NCBI GenBank assembly: GCA_947628955.1
Contig: CANRBX010000031.1
Location: 1-34,626 of the forward strand
Length of the DNA: 34,626 bases
Reading direction: 5' to 3'
Source: an uncultured Lachnospiraceae bacterium
GTDB taxonomy: Bacteria; Bacillota; Clostridia; Lachnospirales; Lachnospiraceae
How positions within the stretch are numbered: position 1 is the first letter of the stretch; every line of letters begins with the position of its first letter. Below the pieces are notes generated by a model. The model was not told where the DNA came from, ran no database searches, and worked only from the letters and a program-made list of their open reading frames with translations. The position numbers and the translations under genes were made by a program. This document shows positions 1 to 8,634 of the stretch, in pieces.

Positions 1-1
1 T

Positions 2-2641
2 GTGAAGAAATACGGAGTAAATGAACTGCGGAAGATGTATCTTGATTTTTTCAGGAGCAAGGATCATCTGGTGATGAACAGCTTCTCGCTGGTGCCGCAC
101 AATGACAAGAGCCTGCTTTTGATCAACGCGGGCATGGCGCCGCTGAAGCCATATTTTACGGGGGCGGAGATCCCGCCGAAGCGCAGGGTCGCGACCTGCC
201 AGAAGTGCATCCGCACCGGCGATATCGAGAATGTGGGCAAGACCGCGCGTCACGGCACCTTTTTTGAGATGCTCGGCAACTTCTCGTTTGGCGATTATTT
301 TAAGAAAGAGGCGATCGGCTGGTCGTGGGAGTTCCTGACCGAGGTGGTCGGGCTCGACCCGGAGCGCCTGTATCCGTCTGTGTACCTGGAGGACGACGAG
401 GCCTGGGATATCTGGCACGATCAGATCGGCATCCCGGCGGAGAAGATCTTCCGCTTCGGCAAGGAGGACAATTTCTGGGAGCACGGCGCAGGGCCCTGCG
501 GACCGTGTTCGGAGATCTACTATGACCGCGGGGAAAAGTACGGCTGCGGCAAGCCGACCTGCACGGTCGGCTGCGACTGCGACCGTTACATTGAGGTCTG
601 GAATAACGTCTTCACCCAGTTTGAAAATGACGGGCACGGCAACTATGAGCTGCTCGCGCAGAAGAACATCGACACGGGCATGGGCCTCGAGCGCCTGGCG
701 GTTGTGGTCCAGGAGGTGGATTCCATCTTTGATGTGGACACGATCCAGGCGCTGCGCGACAAGGTCTGTGAGTTTGCGCACACAGAGTACAAGAGTGACG
801 AGCAGAAGGATATCTCAATCCGTCTGATCGTAGACCATATCCGCTCCGCGACCTTCATGATCTCTGACGGCATCATGCCGACGAACGAGGGGCGCGGGTA
901 TGTGCTGCGCCGCCTGATCCGCCGCGCGGCGCGCCACGGCAGGATGCTCGGGATTGACGGCAAGTTCCTGTCAAAGCTGAGCGAGACGGTGATCGAGGGC
1001 TCCAGGGACGGATACCCGGAGCTGGAGGAAAAGCGCGATTTCATCTTCAAGGTGCTCTCCCAGGAGGAGGACAAGTTTAACCGCACGATCGATCAGGGCC
1101 TGAGCATCCTGGCCGATATGGAGGAGGAGCTGGAGAAGAAGGGCGCAAAGACGCTCGAGGGCAGGGACGCATTCGTGCTCTACGACACGTACGGGTTCCC
1201 GCTCGATCTGACAAAGGAGATCCTGGAAGAGAAGGGATACCTGATCGACGAGGAAGGCTTTAGGGCCTGCATGGAAGAGCAGCGCCAGAAGGCGCGCAGG
1301 GCGCGCGGCACGACGAATTACATGGGCGCTGACGCGACGGTGTACGACCAGATCCCCGCGGAGGTGACGACGGAGTTTGTCGGCTACGATTCTCTGACGT
1401 GTGACTCAAAGATCACGGTGCTGACGACGGATACGGAGCTCACGGAGGCGCTCACGGAGGGCGTGCGCGGCACCGTGATCACGGAGAAGACGCCGTTTTA
1501 CGCGACAATGGGCGGCCAGGAGGGCGATAAGGGAACGATCTCCTGCGCGGCGGGCAGGTATATCGTGGAGGACACGATCCATCTGCTCGGCGGAAAGTAC
1601 GGACATGTCGGCTATATGGCCGAGGGCATGATCAAGACGGGCGATACCGTGACGCTCACGGTGGAGGCTGAAGGCCGCAGGGACACCTGCAAAAACCACA
1701 GCGCGACGCATCTGCTGCAGAAGGCGCTGAAGACTGTGCTCGGCTCGCATGTAGAGCAGAAGGGCTCGCTGGTGACGCCGGACAGGCTCCGCTTCGACTT
1801 TGCCCATTTCCAGGCGATGACTCCTGAGGAGCTGGAGAGGGCGGAGGCGATCGTCAATGAAGAGATCGCGGCCGGACTGCCGGTGGAGACCAGGATCATG
1901 GGCATCGAGGACGCCAAGAAGACCGGCGCGATGGCGCTGTTTGGGGAAAAGTACGGCGACGAAGTGCGTGTCGTCTCGATGGGAGATTTTTCAAAGGAGC
2001 TCTGCGGCGGTACGCATGTGGGCAATACCTCGGAGATTGCGACCTTCAAGATCGTGTCGGAGTCCGGGATCGCGGCAGGCGTGCGGCGTATCGAGGCTCT
2101 GACCGGAAAAGGCGTGTTTGCATATTATAAGAATACCGAGAAGGAGCTGCACGAGGCGGCGAAGCTGCTGAAGACGACCCCGGCCTCTGTGCTGGAGAAG
2201 ATCGCCTCTCTGCAGGCGGAGCTCAGGAACGTCATGAGCGAGAACGAGTCGCTCAAAAGCAGGCTTGCAAAGGATGCGCTCGGCGACGTGATGGATCAGG
2301 TCTGCGAGGTGTCCGGCGTGAAGCTGCTTGCGTCGAAGCTTGAGGGCGTGGACATGAACGGGCTGCGGGAGCTCGGCGACCAGCTCAAGGAGAAGCTTGG
2401 TGAGGGCGTGGTGCTGCTCGCATCGGTGAGCGACGGCAAGGTCAGCCTCATGGCGACTGCCACGGACGGCGCGATGAAGCAGGGTGCCCATGCGGGCAAC
2501 CTGATCAGGGGCATTGCGGCTCTGGTCGGCGGCGGCGGCGGAGGCCGCCCGAACATGGCGCAGGCCGGCGGAAAGAACCCGGCGGGCGTTGACGCGGCGC
2601 TCGAGAAGGCGAAAGAGGTGCTGGCGGGCCAGCTGTCCTGA
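2..2641 (+). CDS. alaS: Alanine--tRNA ligase
   Basis: Charges tRNA-Ala with alanine and hydrolyses mischarged Ser/Gly-tRNA-Ala in the cytoplasm. The 879-residue product has the full family architecture. An N-terminal class II catalytic domain fills about residues 1-240. The editing domain carries the zinc-site motifs HSATH (H566, H570) and CGGTH (668-672). The C-terminal DHHA1-type domain ends in a glycine-rich GGGGGGRPNMAQ segment. Length is normal for bacterial AlaRS. The start is a GTG at base 2 giving MKKYGVNELRKMYL, which matches the usual N-terminus of clostridial AlaRS. Upstream sequence is outside the window, so the start and any T-box leader cannot be judged. rpsU follows after about 140 bases with its own promoter. 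Confidence 0.97.
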   Translation: MKKYGVNELRKMYLDFFRSKDHLVMNSFSLVPHNDKSLLLINAGMAPLKPYFTGAEIPPKRRVATCQKCIRTGDIENVGKTARHGTFFEMLGNFSFGDYFKKEAIGWSWEFLTEVVGLDPERLYPSVYLEDDEAWDIWHDQIGIPAEKIFRFGKEDNFWEHGAGPCGPCSEIYYDRGEKYGCGKPTCTVGCDCDRYIEVWNNVFTQFENDGHGNYELLAQKNIDTGMGLERLAVVVQEVDSIFDVDTIQALRDKVCEFAHTEYKSDEQKDISIRLIVDHIRSATFMISDGIMPTNEGRGYVLRRLIRRAARHGRMLGIDGKFLSKLSETVIEGSRDGYPELEEKRDFIFKVLSQEEDKFNRTIDQGLSILADMEEELEKKGAKTLEGRDAFVLYDTYGFPLDLTKEILEEKGYLIDEEGFRACMEEQRQKARRARGTTNYMGADATVYDQIPAEVTTEFVGYDSLTCDSKITVLTTDTELTEALTEGVRGTVITEKTPFYATMGGQEGDKGTISCAAGRYIVEDTIHLLGGKYGHVGYMAEGMIKTGDTVTLTVEAEGRRDTCKNHSATHLLQKALKTVLGSHVEQKGSLVTPDRLRFDFAHFQAMTPEELERAEAIVNEEIAAGLPVETRIMGIEDAKKTGAMALFGEKYGDEVRVVSMGDFSKELCGGTHVGNTSEIATFKIVSESGIAAGVRRIEALTGKGVFAYYKNTEKELHEAAKLLKTTPASVLEKIASLQAELRNVMSENESLKSRLAKDALGDVMDQVCEVSGVKLLASKLEGVDMNGLRELGDQLKEKLGEGVVLLASVSDGKVSLMATATDGAMKQGAHAGNLIRGIAALVGGGGGGRPNMAQAGGKNPAGVDAALEKAKEVLAGQLS

Positions 2642-2679
2642 GGGTGTGCATATTTTTCTTCTGATTTTTGCAAAAACAG

Positions 2680-2707
2680 TTGACGAAATCAGAAAATATG
2701 GTATACT
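2680..2707 (+). promoter_or_regulatory. Sigma-A-type promoter of rpsU
   Basis: TTGACG (2680-2685), a 16-base spacer and TATACT (2702-2707). The -10 hexamer is preceded by TATGG, an extended -10 of the TRTG kind. It lies about 80 bases upstream of the rpsU start in an A+T-rich island within G+C-rich surroundings. Confidence 0.8.
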
Positions 2708-2784
2708 TTTTGTAGTGCAATAAATATACCCAGACAGTTGTATTATGCACAATCTACAACTGGAGGGAGGTTAGGTGTGAGAGA

Positions 2785-2961
2785 ATGTCGAACGTAATCG
2801 TTAAAGAAAACGAGACTCTGGACAGTGCTCTGCGCCGTTTCAAAAGAAACTGCGCGAAGGCAGGGATCCAGCAGGAGATTCGTAAGAGAGAACATTACGA
2901 GAAACCAAGCGTAAGACGCAAGAAAAAGTCTGAGGCTGCTCGTAAGCGTAAATTCAATTAA
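2785..2961 (+). CDS. rpsU: 30S ribosomal protein S21
   Basis: A small basic protein of the 30S subunit platform. The 58-codon frame begins [19 protein letters not shown] and ends in the lysine/arginine-rich tail [11 protein letters not shown], both typical of S21. A GGAGGGAGG ribosome site lies at 2762-2770, with rather long spacing of about 14 bases to the ATG. The gene has its own promoter upstream and a strong rho-independent terminator directly downstream, so it looks monocistronic. Confidence 0.96.
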   Translation: MSNVIVKENETLDSALRRFKRNCAKAGIQQEIRKREHYEKPSVRRKKKSEAARKRKFN

Positions 2962-2969
2962 TGTGCAGT

Positions 2970-3002
2970 AAAATCCCTGGTCCGCGCGGTCAGGGATTTT
3001 TT
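2970..3002 (+). terminator. Rho-independent terminator of rpsU
   Basis: A 10-bp perfect stem: AAAATCCCTG (2970-2979) pairs with CAGGGATTTT (2991-3000), with an 11-base loop and a T run of six at 2997-3002. It starts 8 bases after the rpsU stop. Confidence 0.9.
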
Positions 3003-3082
3003 CAGCAGTGAATTCCAGATGCTGTACATGGAGGCGGAGGGGCACCGCCGCTTCCGGACGCTGCACAGAGAGGAAAGAGAGA

Positions 3083-4618
3083 ATGAAAAAGACATCAAAG
3101 CGTCTGCTGGGCCGTGTGATCACGGTCATACTGGCGGTTCTGATACAGGTGATATGGCTGATCTTTGCGGTCGTGGTGCTCAGGAACCGCTTTCCGTTTA
3201 TCGCCACGGTCATCAATGTTGTCAGTGTGGCGGCGATTCTCTGGCTCACCAGCAAAGACATCAATCCTTCCTATAAGCTGGCGTGGACGACGCTGATCCT
3301 GGCCGTGCCGATCGTCGGCGCGGTGATATACCTGGTGTTCGGAAAGACCTGGCTCGGGCGGGACATGAAATGGAAGCTGAACCGGGCGCTTCAGGAGGCC
3401 CGGAACCATCTCGAGGATGATGAGCGGATCCGGGAAAACCTGGAGCGCGTGGACGGGTCGGCGGGAAGGCAGGCCTGCTATATCAGCGATACGGCCGGTT
3501 TCCCGGTTTACCAGGGGACGAAGACGAGATACTTCCGGGTCGGCGAGGAGCTGTATGCGACGCTGCTTCAGGAGCTGGAGCGGGCGGAGCATTTCATTTT
3601 CATGGAATATTTTATCATCGACGACGGCGAGATGTGGCAGAGCATCCTGAACATCCTCGAAAACAAGGCGCGCATGGGGCTTGACGTAAGGCTGATCTAC
3701 GACGACTGGGGCTGCGTGAGCACGATGCCTCAGGAGTTCCAGCTGCAGCTGCAGCGCAGGGGCATCCGCTGCGAGGTGTTCAACCCTCTGGTCCCGATCC
3801 CGTCCGTTCTGCTGAACAACCGCGACCACAGGAAGATCACGGTGATCGACGGCTTTATCGCCTTCACGGGCGGGATCAACCTCGCCGACGAATACATCAA
3901 CCGGAGAGAGCGCTTTGGCTACTGGAAGGATACCGGGGTCATGCTGCAGGGAGAGGCGGTCTGGAATTTTACCGTGATGTTCCTGCAGATGTGGAGCGTT
4001 CTCTCGGGCGAGAGACCGGACTACGACCGGTTCCGGCCGCACGTATGGCACGAGCAGGAGTTTGAGGACGATGGCTTTGTGCAGCCGTACGGCGACACGC
4101 CGCTTGACCACGAGACGGTCGGAGAGTCGATCTATCTGAATATCATCAACAGGGCCAGGCGCTACGTCTACATTTTCACCCCGTACCTGATCACGGATAA
4201 TGAGATGATGACGGCGCTGAAGCTGGCGTCCAAGAGCGGGATCGACGTGCGGATCGTCACGCCGGGGATCCCGGACAAGAAGCTGGTGTTTCTCCTGACG
4301 CAGTCCTATTACGGATCGCTGCTCGAGGCCGGCGTGAGGATTTTTGAGTACAAGCCCGGGTTCCTGCACGCGAAGTCTTTTGTGAGCGACGACCAGATCG
4401 CGGTGGTCGGCACCGTGAATCTGGATTACCGCAGCCTCTACCTCCACTTTGAGTGCGGGGTCTGGATGTACGGCTCGGAGGCCGTAATGCAGATTAAGGA
4501 GGACGCGCTGGAGCTCTTCCAGGAGTGTGAAGAGATCACTCTGGAGATGTACCGCAGCAAAGGCGTCTGGACGCGGATCTGGCAGAGTGTCCTGCGCCTG
4601 TTTGCGCCGCTGCTGTAA
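3083..4618 (+). CDS. cls: Cardiolipin synthase (phospholipase D family)
   Basis: Membrane enzyme that condenses phosphatidylglycerol to cardiolipin. Residues about 9-60 form two hydrophobic transmembrane segments, followed by two phospholipase D domains. The HKD motifs are visible as DHRKITVIDG (H249) and LHAKSFVSDD (H429), each followed by the expected GG or N residues (FTGGINL, GTVNLDYRS). The frame is open from 3008, but the ATG at 3083 is preferred. It has an AGAGGAAAG ribosome site just upstream and gives the usual 511-residue length and N-terminal membrane anchor. The preceding rpsU terminator makes this a separate unit; I see no clear promoter in the short gap. Confidence 0.95.
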   Translation: MKKTSKRLLGRVITVILAVLIQVIWLIFAVVVLRNRFPFIATVINVVSVAAILWLTSKDINPSYKLAWTTLILAVPIVGAVIYLVFGKTWLGRDMKWKLNRALQEARNHLEDDERIRENLERVDGSAGRQACYISDTAGFPVYQGTKTRYFRVGEELYATLLQELERAEHFIFMEYFIIDDGEMWQSILNILENKARMGLDVRLIYDDWGCVSTMPQEFQLQLQRRGIRCEVFNPLVPIPSVLLNNRDHRKITVIDGFIAFTGGINLADEYINRRERFGYWKDTGVMLQGEAVWNFTVMFLQMWSVLSGERPDYDRFRPHVWHEQEFEDDGFVQPYGDTPLDHETVGESIYLNIINRARRYVYIFTPYLITDNEMMTALKLASKSGIDVRIVTPGIPDKKLVFLLTQSYYGSLLEAGVRIFEYKPGFLHAKSFVSDDQIAVVGTVNLDYRSLYLHFECGVWMYGSEAVMQIKEDALELFQECEEITLEMYRSKGVWTRIWQSVLRLFAPLL

Positions 4619-4656
4619 AGAGCGCGCGGTCGCCCTTTATGTTTATGGCAGGAGAC

Positions 4657-4673
4657 GGGCGGTTTTGCCGCCC
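4657..4673 (+). other. Short perfect hairpin after cls
   Basis: GGGCGG (4657-4662) and CCGCCC (4668-4673) flank a TTTTG loop in the cls/dac gap. It lacks a following T run, so it may only be a weak terminator or mRNA-end structure. Confidence 0.35.
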
Positions 4674-4754
4674 CGGCTGAAAAACGGCGCCTGCAGGCAT
4701 GATTTTGTCCCTCTTTTAATATAGTTTATTGAGAGATTTCAGGGACGGTTTTGT

Positions 4755-5918
4755 ATGAAAAGGTTTATTTCAGGTCTGACGGCGCTCCTGACTGCGGTGT
4801 CTCTGCTGCTGAATACACAGGCGGCTTCGGCGGAAGAGCTTGAACTGCAGACGCCGCGCGCGGTCGTCATGGAGGTGTCCACAGGGACGGTGCTCTATGA
4901 GAAAAATGCGGATGAGAGGGCGCACCCGGCGAGCGTCACAAAGGTCATGACGGTGCTTCTGATCTTTGAGGCGCTGGAGGAAGGCCGGCTAAAGCTCGAC
5001 GAACCGGTGGTGACGAGCGCGCACGCAAAGTCGATGGGCGGATCGCAGGTCTTTCTCGAGGAGGGGGAGACCCAGACGGCCGAGACGCTGCTGAAATGCA
5101 TCCTGATCGCCTCCGGGAACGACGCGGCGGTGGCGATGGCAGAACATATCGCCGGATCCGAGGAGGCATTTGTGGCCCGGATGAATGAAAAGGCGGCAGA
5201 GCTTGGCATGGAGAACACGCATTTCGTGGACTGCTGCGGGCTGACCGACTCTGCCGGCCACTACACGACGGCGCGGGACATAGCGCTGATGTCGCGGGAG
5301 CTGCTCGCGCGCTTCCCGCAGGTGACGGAATATTCCAGCATATGGATGGAGGATATCACGCATGTGACGGCGCGCGGGAGCAGTACGTTCACGCTGGCGA
5401 ACACGAATAAGCTGCTGCGGGCCTACGACGGCTGCGACGGGCTGAAGACCGGGAGCACCAGTTACGCGAAGTACTGCCTGAGCGCGACGGCAGAGCGCGG
5501 CGGGATCCGGCTGGTCAGCGCGGTGATGACCTCCCCGGACTCCAAAACACGCTTCGCGGAGGCGGGGAAGCTGATGAGCTACGGATTTTCACGCTGCACG
5601 CTCTACCATGACGACGCGATGGAAGAGCTTCCTCCGATTTCCGTGCGCGGCGCGGCAGAGCCCTCGGTCCAGGTGCAGTATGCGGGCGAATTTTCCTACC
5701 TGAGCACAGAAAACGAGGATTTCTCCGCGATCAAGCGGACGATCGAATGGCAGGAGGAGCTTCGCGCGCCAATGGAGCAGGGAACGCAGGTGGGCGCGTG
5801 CGTGTACACATTAAATGGAAAGGAACTGGGGCGCGTGCCGGTCGTCACGGCGCAGGCGGTGGAAAAGGCAGGCTATCTGGACTGCCTGAATGAGATCCTG
5901 GAGACCTGGACTTTGTAG
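4755..5918 (+). CDS. Serine-type D-Ala-D-Ala carboxypeptidase (DacF/PBP5 type)
   Basis: Trims the terminal D-alanine from peptidoglycan pentapeptides outside the membrane. An N-terminal signal peptide (basic MKR, hydrophobic core, cleavage after about A26) precedes a peptidase S11 domain. The three penicillin-binding motifs are intact: SVTK (S60, K63), SGN (120-122) and KTG (231-233). About residues 270-370 match the beta-rich PBP5 C-terminal domain. The protein has 387 residues, a normal length. I do not see a convincing amphipathic membrane anchor. AGGGACGG (4741-4748) is the ribosome site. A second, clearly different paralogue lies at 8635-9813. Whether this one is vegetative or sporulation-specific cannot be told from sequence. 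Confidence 0.93.
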   Translation: MKRFISGLTALLTAVSLLLNTQAASAEELELQTPRAVVMEVSTGTVLYEKNADERAHPASVTKVMTVLLIFEALEEGRLKLDEPVVTSAHAKSMGGSQVFLEEGETQTAETLLKCILIASGNDAAVAMAEHIAGSEEAFVARMNEKAAELGMENTHFVDCCGLTDSAGHYTTARDIALMSRELLARFPQVTEYSSIWMEDITHVTARGSSTFTLANTNKLLRAYDGCDGLKTGSTSYAKYCLSATAERGGIRLVSAVMTSPDSKTRFAEAGKLMSYGFSRCTLYHDDAMEELPPISVRGAAEPSVQVQYAGEFSYLSTENEDFSAIKRTIEWQEELRAPMEQGTQVGACVYTLNGKELGRVPVVTAQAVEKAGYLDCLNEILETWTL

Positions 5919-5919
5919 G

Positions 5920-5947
5920 TTGACAAGGGGCGCAGGTATGGTAAAAT
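5920..5947 (+). promoter_or_regulatory. Promoter of the phosphoesterase-scpAB unit
   Basis: TTGACA (5920-5925), a 16-base spacer and TAAAAT (5942-5947). The -10 is preceded by TATGG, the same extended -10 as at rpsU. The -35 overlaps the bases just after the carboxypeptidase stop. Confidence 0.78.
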
Positions 5948-5966
5948 ATCGCCAGAGATTATACCG

Positions 5967-6056
5967 GCGCCGGTTCGGCGTCGAGCAAAGCGAGACGGGG
6001 CACAAAGCCGAACCGTGTGCATCCCCGGAGGACACCTGACGCTGTATTTCCGGGAT
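5967..6056 (+). other. Structured 5' leader RNA (unassigned)
   Basis: Two consecutive stems fall between the promoter at 5920-5947 and the phosphoesterase start. In stem 1, CGGTTCGGC (5971-5979) pairs perfectly with GCCGAACCG (6007-6015) and is extended by GCGC/GTGC with one bulge. In stem 2, ATCCC-CGGA (6021-6029) pairs with TTCCGGGAT (about 6048-6056) with one bulged C. Neither is followed by a T run, so this is not a plain terminator. The 27-base interior of stem 1 is itself purine-rich. I do not recognise a known riboswitch consensus. It could be a cis-regulatory leader or a small RNA. Confidence 0.5.
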
Positions 6057-6108
6057 CTCAGGCACGCGCATGCCGGGAGGCCGGCGTCACGAAAGGCGGA
6101 AAGATACT

Positions 6109-6906
6109 ATGCCAGAGTTTAAGCTGACACGATATCGGATACGGACAGAGGGGGCGGGGCGCAGTCCTGCGCAGCCCTTTTCTGCTGTGCTGCTCAGCGA
6201 CATGCACAACGATTCCTATGGAAACGCCAACAGCAGGCTGCTGCAGGCGATCCGCAGTGAAAAGCCGGAGGCGGTCTTTGTGACGGGAGACATGCTGACC
6301 GCGACGCTGGAACCGCAGAGGGATTCGGCGCTTGCGCTCATGGATCAGCTGACGAAGGAATACCCGGTCTACTATGTAAACGGCAACCACGAGTCCAAAG
6401 AAAAAAAGCGGACGGCAGACAGCGCGGACGCGCGGGAGAGTTATTCCGAGGCGATCCGCGGATACGGCGTGCACCTTCTGGAAAATTCCTGCGTCCGCAC
6501 CGAGATCCGGAGAATGCCTGTCACGATATGGGGACTGGAGCTGCCGCTGGACTATTATCAGCGTTTCAGAAGGATGCCCCTGGGAGCAGAGCAGGTTGCG
6601 GAATTTCTGGGCGTGCCGGACGAGGGGCGCTATAACATCCTGCTGGCGCATCAGCCGCTCTACTTTGACGCGTACGCCCGGTGGGGCGCCGACCTGACGC
6701 TTTCCGGCCATCTGCACGGAGGCCTTGTGCGCCTCCCGTACCTCGGGGGCGTGGTCAGCCCTCAGTTTTCCCTGTTTCCGCGCTATGACCGCGGGCTGTA
6801 TACGAAATACGGCCGGAAGCTGGTGGTGAGCGCAGGGCTGGGCGGGCATTCCGTCCTGATCCGGGTGAACAATCCGCCCGAGCTGGTGGTCCTGGATTTC
6901 ACCTGA
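6109..6906 (+). CDS. Calcineurin-like metallophosphoesterase
   Basis: Predicted two-metal phosphoesterase; substrate unknown. The family motifs are all present in a 265-residue protein: DMH (D31, H33), GD (60-61), GNHE (92-95), AHQP (H181) and GHLHGG (200-205, H201 and H203). It resembles YkuE-type phosphohydrolases but has no N-terminal transmembrane segment, suggesting a cytoplasmic protein. The frame is open from 6070. The ATG at 6109 is preferred because AAGGCGGAA lies at 6094-6101 and homologues start close to the first beta strand. It sits behind a structured leader and 47 bases before scpA, so it is probably co-transcribed with scpAB. Confidence 0.88.
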   Translation: MPEFKLTRYRIRTEGAGRSPAQPFSAVLLSDMHNDSYGNANSRLLQAIRSEKPEAVFVTGDMLTATLEPQRDSALALMDQLTKEYPVYYVNGNHESKEKKRTADSADARESYSEAIRGYGVHLLENSCVRTEIRRMPVTIWGLELPLDYYQRFRRMPLGAEQVAEFLGVPDEGRYNILLAHQPLYFDAYARWGADLTLSGHLHGGLVRLPYLGGVVSPQFSLFPRYDRGLYTKYGRKLVVSAGLGGHSVLIRVNNPPELVVLDFT

Positions 6907-6953
6907 TGATGCCGGGGCCTGCCGGAGCATGCCGATGAAGAGGGGAAGCATAT

Positions 6954-7736
6954 ATGGGAATACCGGTGAAGCTGCAGGTGTTTGAGGGGCCGCTGGATCT
7001 GCTGCTGCATTTGATTGAAAAGAACAAAGTAAATATCTATGATATCCCGATCGTGGAGATCACCGATCAGTACATGGAATATATATCCGGCCTTCCGGGA
7101 GAGAGCCTTGATGTGATGAGCGAATTTCTTGTCATGGCAGCCACCCTGCTCGACATCAAATCGCGGATGCTTCTTCCGCCGGAGGTGACGGAAGAGGGCG
7201 AAGAGATCGACCCGAGAGAAGAGCTGGTTCAGAAGCTCCTCGAGTACAAGATGTACAAATACATGTCCTATGAGCTGCGGGAGCGCCAGGAGGGCGCGGC
7301 CCTTCACCTCTACCGGGAGGCGAGTATGCCGGAAGAAGTTCTGGCGTACCGTGAGCCGGTGGACGTTGAGAAGCTGCTGGACGGGCTGACGCTGGGAAAG
7401 CTGCACGCGCTGTTTCGCGAGATCCTGCGCAGACAGGAGGATCGGGTGGATCCGGTCCGCAGCAGGTTCGGCAGCGTCCGGAAAGAAGAGGTCGATCTGA
7501 CAGAGACCATGCGTCTTGTGGAGCAGTACATCACACAGAAAAAACGCTGTACCTTCCGCGAGATCGTCCGGCTGCACAGGGGGAAGATGTATACGATCGT
7601 CACCTTTCTCACCCTGCTGGAGCTGATGAAGGAGGGAAAGGTCGAGGCGGAGCAGACGGATACGTTCTCGGATATCCGGATCTCCTTTACGGGGAAGGAA
7701 GACGCGGAAGAACTGTCCATGCTGGACTATGATTGA
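6954..7736 (+). CDS. scpA: Segregation and condensation protein A
   Basis: Kleisin subunit of the SMC-ScpAB condensin, which bridges SMC heads and drives chromosome segregation. The N-terminus contains the diagnostic FEGPLDLLLHLIEK. The middle is acidic and charged, and the C-terminal part carries the winged-helix segment that binds the other SMC head. At 260 residues the length is typical. The gene overlaps scpB by 8 bases. An AGGGG ribosome site lies upstream of the ATG. No smc gene is in this window. Confidence 0.95.
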   Translation: MGIPVKLQVFEGPLDLLLHLIEKNKVNIYDIPIVEITDQYMEYISGLPGESLDVMSEFLVMAATLLDIKSRMLLPPEVTEEGEEIDPREELVQKLLEYKMYKYMSYELRERQEGAALHLYREASMPEEVLAYREPVDVEKLLDGLTLGKLHALFREILRRQEDRVDPVRSRFGSVRKEEVDLTETMRLVEQYITQKKRCTFREIVRLHRGKMYTIVTFLTLLELMKEGKVEAEQTDTFSDIRISFTGKEDAEELSMLDYD

Positions 7737-8412
7737 CCGGAATCCGGCGAAAAGGGGACAGGCGCGGACGGACAGAGCGTGGGGCAGGGCGGCGCAGGCC
7801 GCCCGGGACATGTCTGACAGAGAACAGAAACGGAGAAGACAGGTGGAGAGAAGAGAGGCAGAGGCCGCGATCGAGGCAATCCTGTTTGCGGTCGGCGATT
7901 CCGTCGAGACGGACAGGATCGCAAAGGCGATCGGCCAGGACCAGGAGACGACCAGAAAGATCATCTATCACATGATGGAGCGCTATAAAGAGGAAGACAG
8001 GGGGATCCAGATCACAGAATTTGAGGATTCCTTTCAGCTGTGCACGAAGCGTGAGATGTACGAGTACCTGATCCGCGTGGCGAAGCAGCCGCGCAGGATC
8101 AATCTTACAGACGTGCTCATGGAGACGCTTTCCATCATCGCGTACAAGCAGCCGATCACGAAGCTCGAGATCGAGAAGATCCGCGGGGTAAAATGCGACC
8201 ACGCAGTAAATAAGCTGATCGAATATGATCTTGTCCGGGAGCTTGGAAGGCTGGACGCGCCGGGCAGGCCGCTGCTGTTCGGGACCACAGAGGAATTTCT
8301 GAGGCATTTCGGCGTGCACTCGCTCGAGGAGCTGCCGGAGATGAATCCGGTGCAGATCGAGGATTTCAAGGCGGAGGCGGAGGAAGAGATCCAGATGAAG
8401 CTGGATGTATGA
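7729..8412 (+). CDS. scpB: Segregation and condensation protein B
   Basis: Dimeric winged-helix partner of ScpA in the SMC condensin. The recognisable core runs from AAIEAILFAVGDSV through the conserved TLSIIAYKQPITKLEIEKIRG and ends in an acidic tail. The start is uncertain. The ATG at 7729 overlaps the scpA stop and suggests translational coupling, giving 227 residues with a basic 40-residue extension. An ATG at 7810 gives 200 residues. A GTG at 7843 has the best ribosome site (GGAG seven bases upstream) and begins right at the family core. The longest frame is reported; the true start may be internal. A strong terminator follows at 8467-8527. Confidence 0.93.
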   Translation: MIDRNPAKRGQARTDRAWGRAAQAARDMSDREQKRRRQVERREAEAAIEAILFAVGDSVETDRIAKAIGQDQETTRKIIYHMMERYKEEDRGIQITEFEDSFQLCTKREMYEYLIRVAKQPRRINLTDVLMETLSIIAYKQPITKLEIEKIRGVKCDHAVNKLIEYDLVRELGRLDAPGRPLLFGTTEEFLRHFGVHSLEELPEMNPVQIEDFKAEAEEEIQMKLDV

Positions 8413-8466
8413 GGAACTCCGCTTCAGTCCAATGACCTTAAGTTTAGCGATTCCGAACGCCGCACA

Positions 8467-8527
8467 GGCAGGAAAATCTCCGGGCGGACGCCTCTGAAGG
8501 TCCTTCCCGGAGACGCCCTGCCTTTTT
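8467..8527 (+). terminator. Rho-independent terminator after scpB
   Basis: Nested stems: GGCAGG (8467-8472) with CCTGCC (8517-8522), and TCTCCGGG (8477-8484) with CCCGGAGA (8506-8513). TTTTT follows at 8523-8527. Confidence 0.88.
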
Positions 8528-8634
8528 GTAGCTGATAACTTGATGCCATTGCTGGTTCAGTTTGTACATAATAATCCGGACAATCACATAGACATAGATA
8601 AGGAATCTGAGACGGGACTGCCGGAGGACTGACT

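Noticed and set aside
5967-6056. Structured leader as SRP RNA, 6S RNA or tmRNA
   Set aside because: The conserved SRP core, the long 6S bulged hairpin and the tmRNA tRNA-like ends are not present.
8528-8634. Promoter for the second carboxypeptidase
   Set aside because: TTGATG and CATAAT-like hexamers occur but with spacing of about 21; no pair is good enough to report.
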